In this document: positions 18,513 through 26,899 of the stretch, piece after piece | Layout of the letters: every line of letters begins with the position of its first letter | Numbering within the stretch: position 1 is the stretch's first letter | From: Bacteroides sp. ET71 | Lineage (GTDB): Bacteria; Bacteroidota; Bacteroidia; Bacteroidales; Bacteroidaceae | Reading direction: 5' to 3' | DNA length: 64,000 nucleotides | NCBI RefSeq assembly: GCF_023336905.1 | Contig: NZ_JAMBLS010000006.1 | Span: forward strand, 1-64,000 | Made by a program: the position numbers and the translations under genes | The notes under the pieces: generated by a model | Databases searched by the model: none | The model's input: only the letters and a program-made list of their open reading frames with translations | Told to the model about the DNA's origin: nothing

Positions 18513-18635
18513 ACAGATAACGCAGATGGAACAGATGTGCACAGATTTTTTTATAGCTGATGAACGGTGTCTGACCAGAAAGACAGAGACATCTGCGGTC
18601 ATCTGCCATATCTGTGTCATCTGTGTGCCATAAAT
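18513..18635. repeat. Short palindromic CACAGAT repeat block between permease and GH32
   Basis: An ACACAGATAACGCAGATGGA-type arm at the left (about 18511) and ATCTGTGTCATCTGTGTGCC at the right (ends about 18632) form an imperfect inverted repeat around the short spacer. The motif belongs to the same CCACAGATnACACnGAT family seen at 16936, 17290 and 60228. Confidence 0.6.
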
Positions 18636-18641
18636 TCTTTG

Positions 18642-20468
18642 TTACTTGATGCGATAAATGTTTAGTTTGGTTACCTTGACGCTGCCGCGCCCGCAAGCGA
18701 ACGCCAGGCGGTCGTAGGGTGCGGAGGGGAAGAGGCGGTTGGTCATGACGAACTCGCCGCCGTTGCCGAAGGCTTCGATGCTGGAGCGGTCGACAAAGAG
18801 GCGCAGGCGGATGGTGCCGTCGCACGAGGCGGGAGCCACGGTCATGGCGGGGAAGTCGGCGTTGAAGTCGACCAGGCCGCTGCGGCTGCGGTCCATGACG
18901 AACTGCGAGCGGGTGACGTCATAGTACATGAGCAATTCTTCCTCGCGGTCGTTGGAGAGGATGATGTCGATGCGTTCGGCACCGTTGCTGCGAAGCTCGA
19001 GCTCGATTTCATAGCTGCCGCGGTTGTCGTCGAGCAGGGAGGGAATGTCGTGCGTTTCGCGGAAGGTGAACGGGGGGAACCGACGGGCATCGCCGCGGGC
19101 TTGCTCCATCTCGCGCACGGGGGCACAGCGGAGCAGCAGTTCGCCGTTGCTGCGGTAGAGCGAGAGTTCACGTGCCAAGGTGTTGGCACCGCGGTATTGG
19201 CTGGTAGGCAGGACCGCCTGGTATTGCCAGTTGCTCATCCACCCGAGCGCGACGGTGCGCCCGTCGGGGGCGTTGCTGAAGGTCACCGTGGCGTAATGGT
19301 CTTTTCCCCAGTCCATCCACTTGGTACGGGTGGGAGACTCGTTCGTGAAGCGCTTGCCGTCGAACGTGCCGACGAAGTACTGGGTGGCGTTGCCGCCGAA
19401 GGGGCCGCCGGGGTTGATGTTGCAGATGAGCACCCATTTCTTTTCATTGGTGCCTTCTATGGGCAGTTCCACCAGGTCGGGACATTCCCACACACCGCCG
19501 TGCGCGCCATGTTTCAGGCCGAAGGAGCTTTCTTTCTTCCACTCACGGAGATTGGGGGACGAGTAGATTTCCATCTGTTGTCCCACGGCCAATATCATGC
19601 ACCAATGCCGGGCGGGAGCATACCAGAAGACCTTGGGGTCGCGGAAGTCGGGGCGGTCGGAGGTGATGACGGGGTTGCCAGCATACTTGGTGAAGGTGCG
19701 CCCGCCGTCGGTGCTGTATGCCATGCTTTGCGACTGGCTGTCGCCCCAGGGCGTCGCTTTGGCCGAGGTATAGAACGCGATGATGGCGCCAGGGCCGAAG
19801 CCTGCGGTGTTATTGCTGTCGACCACGCACGAGCCGCTGAAGATGGAGCCGAGGGCGTCGGGCGCGATGGCGACGGGCTCGTGCTTCCAGTGCACGAGGT
19901 CGGTGCTGGTGCTGTGTCCCCACGTCATGTTGCCCCACGTGGAGCCGTACGGGTTGTATTGGAAATAGAGGTGCCACGTGCCGTCGAGGTAGAACATGCC
20001 GTTGGGGTCGTTCATCCATCCGTAGAGCGGCGTGTGGTGGTATAGGAGGCGGAAGTTTTCGCGGTTGGTGGTGTCGAAGGTATCGGACAGGCGGAGCGAC
20101 TTCCAGCAACTGGAGTTGGCGGGCATGCCTTGCACGTCGACGGTGACGTTTGTGCCGAGAAAGGCCGAGAGGTCGAGGGGCACGTAGTAGTCGGTATGTT
20201 CACGCGCCAGGCGGACGTTGACCGTTTCGGTGGCCGCGCGGTTGTCGCTGCTGATGAGTGTCAGCTTGGCCTCGGGGGCGCTGTCTTGGACGGGCAGCAG
20301 GAGAAAAGTCGGGGCGTTGTGTATGCTGATGAGGTTGTGCTCGCGTGCCAAGTGGCGGACGGTGAGCTGTGGATGGTCGTCTGCCCAAGCTTGCGGAGCT
20401 TGACAGAACAGCAGGGCAAGGCAGATGGCTCTTGCGGTGCGTAGGAGATTGTTTTTAGATAAGTGCAT
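18642..20468 (-). CDS. Glycoside hydrolase family 32 exo-acting fructosidase
   Basis: Releases fructose from fructo-oligosaccharides, probably in the periplasm. A signal peptide ends near A-Q-A-W-A-D (residue 30) with no lipobox. An N-terminal beta domain spans about 31-135. The five-bladed propeller carries the nucleophile Asp154 in W-M-N-D-P-N-G, the stabilising Asp277 in F-R-D-P and the acid/base Glu328 in W-E-C-P-D-L. A C-terminal beta-sandwich (about 470-608) contains V-D-R-S-S-I-E-A-F. At 608 residues it resembles the BT1759/BT1765 type. Upstream of its start lies a 647-base repeat region, so it may not share an unbroken transcript with susCD. Confidence 0.93.
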   Translation of the reverse strand: MHLSKNNLLRTARAICLALLFCQAPQAWADDHPQLTVRHLAREHNLISIHNAPTFLLLPVQDSAPEAKLTLISSDNRAATETVNVRLAREHTDYYVPLDLSAFLGTNVTVDVQGMPANSSCWKSLRLSDTFDTTNRENFRLLYHHTPLYGWMNDPNGMFYLDGTWHLYFQYNPYGSTWGNMTWGHSTSTDLVHWKHEPVAIAPDALGSIFSGSCVVDSNNTAGFGPGAIIAFYTSAKATPWGDSQSQSMAYSTDGGRTFTKYAGNPVITSDRPDFRDPKVFWYAPARHWCMILAVGQQMEIYSSPNLREWKKESSFGLKHGAHGGVWECPDLVELPIEGTNEKKWVLICNINPGGPFGGNATQYFVGTFDGKRFTNESPTRTKWMDWGKDHYATVTFSNAPDGRTVALGWMSNWQYQAVLPTSQYRGANTLARELSLYRSNGELLLRCAPVREMEQARGDARRFPPFTFRETHDIPSLLDDNRGSYEIELELRSNGAERIDIILSNDREEELLMYYDVTRSQFVMDRSRSGLVDFNADFPAMTVAPASCDGTIRLRLFVDRSSIEAFGNGGEFVMTNRLFPSAPYDRLAFACGRGSVKVTKLNIYRIK

Positions 20469-20530
20469 GTTGGATTAAGTTAAGTTGTTAATATTAGTTT
20501 TCTATTATTAGTATTGGTTTGTATGCCTGC

Positions 20531-20975
20531 ACCGCTTGTCACCCTGAGCGAAGTCGAAGGGTCTCACTATGCGTTAGGGAGATGTTTCGGCTTCGCTGCG
20601 CTACGCTCAACATGACAGAGAGGGCGGCAGGTAGTGAAAACCTGCACCGCTTGTCACCCTGAGCGAAGCCGAAGGGTCTCACTATGCGATAGGGAGATGT
20701 TTCGACTGCGCTGTGCTGCGCTCAACATGACAGGGAGGGCGGGCGGTAGTGAAAACCTGCACCGCTTGTCACCCTGAGCCTAGCCGAAGGGTCTCACTAT
20801 GCGTTAGGGAGATGTTTCGACTGCGCTGCGCTACGCTCAACATGACAGGGAGGGCGGGCGGTAGTGAAAACCTGCACCGCTTGTCACCCTGAGCCTAGCC
20901 GAAGGGTCTCACTATGCGTTAGGGAGATGTTTCGACTGCGCTGCGTTGCGCTCAACATGACAGGGAGGGCGGGCT
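20531..20975. repeat. 115-bp tandem repeat, four units
   Basis: The marker ACCGCTTGTCACCCTGAGC recurs at 20531, 20646, 20761 and 20876, a period of exactly 115 bases. Each unit is itself an imperfect palindrome: a left arm TGTCACCCTGAGCGAAG... and a right arm ...CGCTACGCTCAACATGACA around a short centre (ACTATGCGTTAGG). Units differ by a few substitutions (AGCGAAG versus AGCCTAG, for example). No ORF-like constraint is seen. Related single copies occur at 16987-17270. Confidence 0.9.
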
Positions 20976-20987
20976 GGGATGGCATAA

Positions 20988-21104
20988 TTTACGTAGCGGA
21001 GCGCGAAGGCTTCACTTCGCGGAGCGCGAAGGCTTCACTTCGCGGAGCGCGAAAGCCTCGCTTCGCGGGTCGCGAAGGCTACGCTTCGCGTCTCGCTACG
21101 TAAA
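20988..21104. repeat. Palindrome-flanked array of four 23-bp hairpins
   Basis: Four 23-base units (20997-21088), each centred on CGCGAAG-GCTTCA-CTTCGCG or a variant with compensated loop changes, are bracketed by TTTACGTAGCG (20988-20998) and its exact reverse complement CGCTACGTAAA (21094-21104). The block ends 11 bases past the stop codon of the HU-like gene. It could act as its transcript end, or be a small palindromic mobile element. Confidence 0.85.
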
Positions 21105-21115
21105 GCAAGTAGTTG

Positions 21116-21976
21116 TCATCCGAAGGTGCCTTGACCACTATCGTCGTCATCGCTGCCGCCTGGAATATCCGTAGACTCCTCGCCGACAACAAAGTTGGTA
21201 TCCATTACCACGACGCGTGGTTCTTTTAGCACGAAACTGCCATTATTAGAAAGCTGCGTACACAGCTTCACGCTCCACACACTCCCTTCGGGTGCGTCGG
21301 CGGGCAGCACGAAGCCCACTTGCGACTTGGTGTTGGGATAAAGCTTGTTTACGGGGAAGAAGTACGAAGTGCCGTCCGAGCCATCTACACGCGTGATGGT
21401 CACGCCGATGTCGTCGCCTTCGCCTCCCACCTTCAGGTTCTTGCCCTTGATGATGCAGGTTTGTCCGGCAGCAATGGGCACACCCTCTCCGCGGGTCACC
21501 GCTTCGGGGTTTTGCGCGTCTTGCGCACTGACTACGCTGTACAGTTGCGGACCGCTCGCCGACTTGAGGATTTCGACGTCAATCTCTGCATCGCTCAATG
21601 CTTCGCGCATCTCTTTGCTCATGCTATACGCCACACCCAGTGTCATCCGCTCACGGTCGGGTGCCGTGTTCAGCTCGCTTTCGATGAATACGCCCTGAAC
21701 GGTGGGACGGAAGTAACCCACAGGCAGCGTGATGCTGTATCCGGACGACAAGTACCACATCATGCGTTGCAAGAGTTGGCGGCCCGTGCGGGCAATGTCT
21801 TCCGGGTCTTCCTGCCGCGTGCTGAGCGCGGCCACCTCGGCAGCCAGGTCGTCCAGCGTGAGGCACTTTTGCAGTTTGGGCCGGAGGTAATAATCTTTTG
21901 TCTCGTCGGTGGTGAATGACAGCGGCAATGCGCGCAAAGGCAGTTTCGCCTTCTGAGTCGGGTCTTTAGTTGCCAT
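21116..21976 (-). CDS. HU-like DNA-binding protein with Ig-like DUF4469-type domain
   Basis: 286 residues. The N-terminal 120 or so resemble the HU-like DNA-binding fold of Bacteroidales proteins (Y-Y-L-R-P-K-L-Q-K-C-L-T-L-D-D-L-A-A-E-V; V-G-Y-F-R-P-T-V-Q-G-V-F). An Ig-like region (about 150-260) with G-K-N-L-K-V-G-G-E-G-D-D-I-G-V follows. The tail is acidic and ends in D-D-D-D-S-G-Q-G-T-F-G, which recurs at the end of the HU-like gene at 51165-51632. It has its own consensus promoter and splits the fructan locus between its two GH32 genes. Family call from motifs; function beyond DNA binding is unknown. Confidence 0.75.
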   Translation of the reverse strand: MATKDPTQKAKLPLRALPLSFTTDETKDYYLRPKLQKCLTLDDLAAEVAALSTRQEDPEDIARTGRQLLQRMMWYLSSGYSITLPVGYFRPTVQGVFIESELNTAPDRERMTLGVAYSMSKEMREALSDAEIDVEILKSASGPQLYSVVSAQDAQNPEAVTRGEGVPIAAGQTCIIKGKNLKVGGEGDDIGVTITRVDGSDGTSYFFPVNKLYPNTKSQVGFVLPADAPEGSVWSVKLCTQLSNNGSFVLKEPRVVVMDTNFVVGEESTDIPGGSDDDDSGQGTFG

Positions 21977-22019
21977 AGCAATTAAATTTTAAAGTGAATG
22001 AATATAACTTAATTTAATC

Positions 22020-22048
22020 CGTGGGGGAAGACTTGTCCTCCCCTCACG
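22020..22048 (-). other. Strong hairpin in the leader of the HU-like gene
   Basis: CCGTGGGGGAAGAC and GTCCTCCCCTCACGG pair around two bases. The hairpin lies directly after the predicted transcription start of the HU-like gene, so it would form the very 5' end of that mRNA. It could equally be the end of the upstream susCD transcript, since an AT-rich but not T-only run follows on the minus strand. Confidence 0.55.
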
Positions 22049-22049
22049 G

Positions 22050-22080
22050 CAAAAATAAGCATATTATCCTATAAAACAAA
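22050..22080 (-). promoter_or_regulatory. Consensus Bacteroides promoter of the HU-like gene
   Basis: On the minus strand TTTG (22077-22080) and TATTTTTG (22050-22057) are separated by exactly 19 bases, matching the -33 TTTG / -7 TAnnTTTG consensus. It lies 24-54 bases past the stop of the upstream surface GH32 gene. This is one of only two fully consensus promoters I found, and it makes the HU-like gene independent of the sus operon. Confidence 0.8.
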
Positions 22081-22103
22081 CTTTTGTCCCGGAATATTTG
22101 ACT

Positions 22104-23687
22104 TTAATAGCAACTCACCAGTATATCCGTCAGCCGGACAGAGCCGTTGTAGCAGTTGACCGACCAGCAGTTTTTCTGCGTACCATAGATGCGGTTCGTG
22201 TAGGCGACATTGTCGTTGACGTAGACCGTGCAGACGGAATTGTCGGTGTAGACCACGATATGATATACCCCGTCGGCGGGCGTGTTGAACGTATAGCTGT
22301 CAATTCCATTCACGAAGCCGATACCGCTGGGGCCTTCCTCTTCGAAGTTCAGCTTGCGCCGCGTATCGCTTTCGGGATTGACGATGATGCTATAATACTT
22401 TTCCGAATCAGTGCCGCGCGCCAGCGACAGGCCGAAGCGGTCGGTCTGCGATGCGGTGGTGACGGTAAACTCGATGCGGTTGTGTACATTCAGGCGGTTG
22501 AACAGTAGGTAAGCATTATCGGTCAGCGTATAACCTTCCGCGTCGCTGCTGACACCCTGCTCGCTCTGCGCCACGACCCGCACATCGACGGCAGTGCCAT
22601 ACTTGGCCTCTATGCCTCCGACGGCGCCCAGCGTCAGCGTACCGTCCTCGTGCTGCACGATGCGGTGCGCCACCAGGTTACCGGCCCACTGAGGCTCGTT
22701 GGGCGACGCGCCCACGGCCGTATTGTCACCCCCCTCGCGCGTAGGACACCAGCCCCAGATATAACGGTTCACGCCGTCCGAAGCCGTCTTTCCGGCATAG
22801 AAGCCGCGCGAGTCCAGAAAGCCCTCGTGGTCGTCGGGCCACAGCCCGGCATCGCCCGCAGTCGTCGCCTTCAGTTCGTCCAGCGTGCGCCCCTTCAAGT
22901 ACTGCACGCGGCGGATGGCACTGTGCTTCTCCGAGTAGACCAGATACCACCACTCGCCCATGCGGAACAGGTCCGGGCACTCATAGAAGCGGTCCCACAT
23001 CATCGTCATGAATACACCGGCGTGCTGCCACGTGCGGAGGTCGGACGAAGTGAACTCCGCCAGCGAGCCCTTGCCATCCTTGGTGGTCGACACCAGCATG
23101 TGCCACAATCCGTCTTCACCCTGGAACACGAAGGGGTCGCGGAAGTCGGTGCGGCTATATCCATAGTCAGTTCCCGCCAGGCGGAACGTGCGGTCTTTCG
23201 TCCAAGTGCGGAAGTCCTCGGACGTGGCATACATCACTACCTCCTGCGTGGCCGTGTGCCCCGTATAAAAAGTATAGTACTGTCCCTCGGCCTCGTTGTA
23301 CACCGTACTTCCCGTTCCTATGGCAGCGTCAGCCTCGGCAGCCGTCCCCGTAGGGATAAGCTCGCCCATCGACGTGTAGTGAGCGGCATCATCGGTCTGC
23401 ACACACCAGATGGGGTGGTACGTGCTTTCCTGATTAGGACGGTACTCCTGAAGGTACATCACCTTGAAGTCACCCTCCACCGGGTCGTAGAAAGGCATCG
23501 GGTCGCCCACGTAGCCCACGTAAGGTTTGTAATAAGTGCCGAACGTTGCTTCATCCGTCGGACTGAAATAAGTGCTCGTGCCGTCCCAATCGCGTTGCGT
23601 CAGGATAGGGTCGCCAAATTCGTTGCTGCAAGCGGAGACTGTGCTCAGCAAAGCTGTCATTGCAAGGGTAGATATCATTGTTTTCAT
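22104..23687 (-). CDS. Surface GH32 lipoprotein, probable endo-levanase
   Basis: Cuts fructan at the cell surface into oligosaccharides for SusCD import. The lipobox L-S-T-V-S-A-C gives Cys20. The GH32 catalytic residues are Asp62 (V-G-D-P-M-P-F-Y-D), Asp184 (D-F-R-D-P-F) and Glu236 (F-Y-E-C-P-D-L). The G-D-P-M-P-F form in place of W-M-N-D-P-N-G is the divergent type seen in BT1760-like endo-levanases. The C-terminal part (about 370-527) is a beta-sandwich that includes V-Y-V-N-D-N-V-A-Y. Levan rather than inulin specificity is an inference from the match in gene order to BT1760. Confidence 0.88.
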   Translation of the reverse strand: MKTMISTLAMTALLSTVSACSNEFGDPILTQRDWDGTSTYFSPTDEATFGTYYKPYVGYVGDPMPFYDPVEGDFKVMYLQEYRPNQESTYHPIWCVQTDDAAHYTSMGELIPTGTAAEADAAIGTGSTVYNEAEGQYYTFYTGHTATQEVVMYATSEDFRTWTKDRTFRLAGTDYGYSRTDFRDPFVFQGEDGLWHMLVSTTKDGKGSLAEFTSSDLRTWQHAGVFMTMMWDRFYECPDLFRMGEWWYLVYSEKHSAIRRVQYLKGRTLDELKATTAGDAGLWPDDHEGFLDSRGFYAGKTASDGVNRYIWGWCPTREGGDNTAVGASPNEPQWAGNLVAHRIVQHEDGTLTLGAVGGIEAKYGTAVDVRVVAQSEQGVSSDAEGYTLTDNAYLLFNRLNVHNRIEFTVTTASQTDRFGLSLARGTDSEKYYSIIVNPESDTRRKLNFEEEGPSGIGFVNGIDSYTFNTPADGVYHIVVYTDNSVCTVYVNDNVAYTNRIYGTQKNCWSVNCYNGSVRLTDILVSCY

Positions 23688-23705
23688 TGTTATGCGTATT
23701 TAGAG

Positions 23706-25103
23706 TTATTCTTCAGATAAATAGTTAAGGGCATTTTGTGTCATCGTCGCCACATTGGCGTGGTACTGGTCGGCCGAGGCATCCACCCCGTAGGAATACC
23801 AGTCGTAAGCGCCCGAACCGATGCAGACGATGCGTCCGCCGGCAGCGTTCTCCGGATATTCCCAAACCACCACCGCGCCGTCGCCTCCATAGCCCAGGTC
23901 GAGGCCGCCGTGCAGGTTGCGCCAGTCGTCCAGCGTGGCATAGCCGCCCCAGTCAGCGCCGATGTGCCACTGGGCTGTGCTGTTGGTGATGCGGTAGCCG
24001 GCGTCGCAGGTATAGACACCGTTACGCCCGTCGATGCTGCTCACCACGCCTTGGAATACGGGGTGCGAGGCGTTGTCGTCCACGTAGAAGCTCCACGGTC
24101 CCTTGGTAATCTCACCGTTTTCTTCTACCTGCCCCCAGCAATTATTGGGATTGTTGCCGTCGGCGGTTGCTCCCATGTCCACCGCGTAGTAAGTGGCGTA
24201 GCGCGATAGCAGCAAGCTGCCTCCGGCCTCATAGAAGTCTCTCATGGCGGTCACGGCCTGTATGGCAGCCGGGGCAGACGATGTGAAACGGTCACGGTTG
24301 TCGATGCCGCCGTCGATGTGCAAGTGCCACCACATTACCCGACATTCGCTCAGGTCTACGCGGCCCGTGCGCACATCGTCAAAGGAGACGTACTGTGAGT
24401 TCGCAACGTTCTGCAACATCCAGTTGGCGGCTTCCTGTTCCTCCAGGTTCAGTTCAGAGATACTTGTGGCTAAGCCTACGTAGACAGCGCTCGGCGCGTC
24501 AGACTGCTCGACCGTCACAGTATAGGTCGCCGAGGCCGTTCGGTAAGTGACGGTATATTCCACCGGTTCCGTGAAGTCCTGCGCCTCACCCGATGCCGGA
24601 GTCACCGTCGCACCCTCGGACAAGCCGATGGCAGGCACCATGTTCGTCACATCTTCCGTGGTCGGCACGCGTACCAGGATAGTCCGGTTTGTCTGGTTGA
24701 TTACCCCTATATAGCTCCCGTTCAATACAAAGGAGGTAATGCTGGCCGCGTCATGCTGCACACTGACCGTATAGTCCAGGTAAGCGTCGCCGTTGCGTAC
24801 GGTGACCGATTGTGGATAGGTAAAGTTCAGCACATCTCCCACCCGCACCGAGGTCTCCGCTCCGGCAGAAGCGGTAATGGCGCTTACCGTCATGGCACTC
24901 ACATCGTACGTCTCGGGCACGCCCACTACGACCGTCATGGCGTCGTTGTCAATCACACCTTCGTACTCATCCAGCGTGAGGCTCTCCAACCACGTGTCGC
25001 CATCCAGGCGCAGGTTGGACGTATTGTCGTCGTTACATCCGGCAACGGCCGTCAGCAAGGCCGTCGCTATGCAGAGTTGTTTGAAAAAGTTTATCGCTTT
25101 CAT
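23706..25103 (-). CDS. DUF4960-type surface glycan-binding lipoprotein
   Basis: About 465 residues. I start at the second Met (25103, M-K-A-I-N-F-F); a Met three residues earlier is equally possible. The lipobox L-T-A-V-A-G-C places it on the membrane surface. Two beta-rich repeats (about 30-110 and 115-200, each with a Y-T-V-x-V-x-x-x-like strand) are followed by a larger C-terminal domain rich in Trp and Gly (M-W-W-H-L-H-I-D-G-G-I-D-N). The position between SusD and the GH32 enzyme matches BT1761, the surface levan-binding protein of B. thetaiotaomicron. Binding rather than catalysis is assumed. Confidence 0.8.
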   Translation of the reverse strand: MKAINFFKQLCIATALLTAVAGCNDDNTSNLRLDGDTWLESLTLDEYEGVIDNDAMTVVVGVPETYDVSAMTVSAITASAGAETSVRVGDVLNFTYPQSVTVRNGDAYLDYTVSVQHDAASITSFVLNGSYIGVINQTNRTILVRVPTTEDVTNMVPAIGLSEGATVTPASGEAQDFTEPVEYTVTYRTASATYTVTVEQSDAPSAVYVGLATSISELNLEEQEAANWMLQNVANSQYVSFDDVRTGRVDLSECRVMWWHLHIDGGIDNRDRFTSSAPAAIQAVTAMRDFYEAGGSLLLSRYATYYAVDMGATADGNNPNNCWGQVEENGEITKGPWSFYVDDNASHPVFQGVVSSIDGRNGVYTCDAGYRITNSTAQWHIGADWGGYATLDDWRNLHGGLDLGYGGDGAVVVWEYPENAAGGRIVCIGSGAYDWYSYGVDASADQYHANVATMTQNALNYLSEE

Positions 25104-25134
25104 ATCTTTCATCGTGATTAAGGGTTAAAACATA

Positions 25135-26871
25135 TTACCAGTTACCGCAATTCTGCGTGTACAGCCCGTTGCTCGCACTGATTTGCGCGAAGGGGATGGG
25201 CAGGTACTCGTTCTTGTTGACGGTAAACGCAGCGTTCGTATAGATGGTGCAGTTGTCTGCCTCTTGCGCATAGTAACGCGTCAGTACCTCGGCAGCTTCG
25301 CCCCAGCGCACCAGGTCGAAGAAGCGGTCACATTCCATGGCCAGCTCCAGGCGGCGCTCGAACTTCAACAGCGTCAGTGCCTCAGCCTGCGTGTACGAGC
25401 CTGAATAGGGACGCACGTTGAAAGTGACGTTGTAATCCGCCGGATAGTTCGAAATCATCGTGGTGCTCTGACGGGCGCGGTTGCGCACTTCGTTAATCAG
25501 GTCTATCGCCTCCTGTATGCGCCCGTCGTTTAGCTGTATCAGTGCCTCGGCCCTCATCAGGAGCACGTCGGCATAACGCAGCACGATGTGGTTCATGGGA
25601 CTGCCCCAGTATCCGTTCCCTCTCACTATGTAGTCACCGTCCGGGTCAACGTTCTGCTTCAACGTCACGTAGTATCCATATAGCCCGTTGCTACGACTCC
25701 ATGTCGATGAACGGTCCATGATATAGTTAGCATTGAACTCATACGGCAGACCGGGCATGCCCACAGTCAGGAAAAGGCGTGGGTCCGCCGTCTCCGTCGT
25801 CATATCGTAATCGGAGTCGTTGAACGTATCGAAATACGGGTGGCCGTCGGCATCCGTGCGGAAAGCGTTCACCAAGTTCTGGCTGGGCTTGTAGAAATCA
25901 CACCCTCCGTCGGTCACACCGGGAATGTTGGGGACAATCAGTCCGTAAGCCCAATTACAGTTACCATCGGTCGTCCCGTCATTCATCGAGTACTGCATGG
26001 CCCACACAGACTCGCATCCGTTCTCATACTGAGGTTCGGGGCGGAAGTTGTTATGAAAGTCCGCTTCCAGCGCATAACCGCCCGCGCTCATGATGGCGGG
26101 TTCTGTGTACTCTACCACACGCTGCAAGTCCTCCGTATTGATAGACGTCACTTCGTTAGTCTCCGGATTGTCCTGCCGGTATGCCTTATACAAGTATGTC
26201 TTGGCCAGGTAAGCGGCGGCTGCCCCCCGGGTCGGACGGCCTTTGTCGGCCTGCGTGTCGGGCAGGTTATTGTAGGCGAACTCGAAGTCGTTGGCTATCT
26301 GCTGCCAGCCTTCGTCGTTGGTATAAGTCGTGTTGGACAGATTGTTATATTCTTCCGGCGAAAGGTTCTCGTCGTTGGCAAACACAATCTTCTTGTAGAG
26401 CTGTTTCAGCAGGAAATGGCCGTGGCCGCGCAGGAAACGCATCTCGGCAATGCGCTGTCGCTTGAGCGGATAAATATCCTCGTCAAGCTGGTTCAACAAC
26501 TGGAGAGCGGTATTGGCTCTCGAAATACAGTTGTACAAGCGTTGCCACATATCGCTGATGTTCCATGCCGTAGTCATGATACCCTGCGATATCTCCAGCG
26601 CGTGGAAGACGTCACCGTCCTCCGTGCCGTTTCCTCCCTTGTATGCGTCATCCGAACGCACGTCATAGTTCCACATGCTGAAAGAGGAGTTGATATCTTC
26701 TGCCGATATCCAGATAGCGTAGGCCGAAATGACCAGGTTGTCCACGTATTCAGGATTCTGCAACTGTTCGTTATCTATGGTGCCCTGCGGAACTTGCTCG
26801 TCCAGGAAATCAGAGCAACTGCCACACATGATAGCCAATCCCAATGCTGCTGTATAGAATATTTTTTTCAT
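25135..26871 (-). CDS. susD: SusD-like starch-utilization family lipoprotein
   Basis: Outer-surface lid of the SusCD transporter that captures fructan fragments. The lipobox around C-G-S-C-S-D-F-L gives Cys19. The TPR-rich RagB/SusD body has the typical L-D-E-x-V-P-Q-G start, W-x-x-L-Y-x-C-I-x-R-A-N, E-M-R-F-L-R-G-H and the C-terminal E-R-R-L-E-L-A-M-E-C-x-R-F-F-D-L-V-R-W-G. The 578-residue length is usual. It lies 28 bases after susC, so the pair is one transcript. Confidence 0.96.
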   Translation of the reverse strand: MKKIFYTAALGLAIMCGSCSDFLDEQVPQGTIDNEQLQNPEYVDNLVISAYAIWISAEDINSSFSMWNYDVRSDDAYKGGNGTEDGDVFHALEISQGIMTTAWNISDMWQRLYNCISRANTALQLLNQLDEDIYPLKRQRIAEMRFLRGHGHFLLKQLYKKIVFANDENLSPEEYNNLSNTTYTNDEGWQQIANDFEFAYNNLPDTQADKGRPTRGAAAAYLAKTYLYKAYRQDNPETNEVTSINTEDLQRVVEYTEPAIMSAGGYALEADFHNNFRPEPQYENGCESVWAMQYSMNDGTTDGNCNWAYGLIVPNIPGVTDGGCDFYKPSQNLVNAFRTDADGHPYFDTFNDSDYDMTTETADPRLFLTVGMPGLPYEFNANYIMDRSSTWSRSNGLYGYYVTLKQNVDPDGDYIVRGNGYWGSPMNHIVLRYADVLLMRAEALIQLNDGRIQEAIDLINEVRNRARQSTTMISNYPADYNVTFNVRPYSGSYTQAEALTLLKFERRLELAMECDRFFDLVRWGEAAEVLTRYYAQEADNCTIYTNAAFTVNKNEYLPIPFAQISASNGLYTQNCGNW

Positions 26872-26899
26872 AAGTGATGTCTTTTTTTATCTGGAAATA

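Noticed and set aside
19050-20045. A 331-residue plus-strand open frame inside the GH32 gene
   Set aside because: It overlaps the catalytic motifs of GH32 on the other strand and has low-complexity Gly/Val/Ala composition without motifs.
20531-20975. A CRISPR array
   Set aside because: The 115-base units are directly adjacent, with no unique spacers and no cas genes in the window.
22650-23720. A 356-residue plus-strand open frame opposite the surface GH32
   Set aside because: Antisense to a gene with all GH32 catalytic residues; no domain or promoter of its own.
25840-26877. A 345-residue plus-strand open frame opposite susD
   Set aside because: Antisense to a complete SusD-like gene; no recognisable motif.
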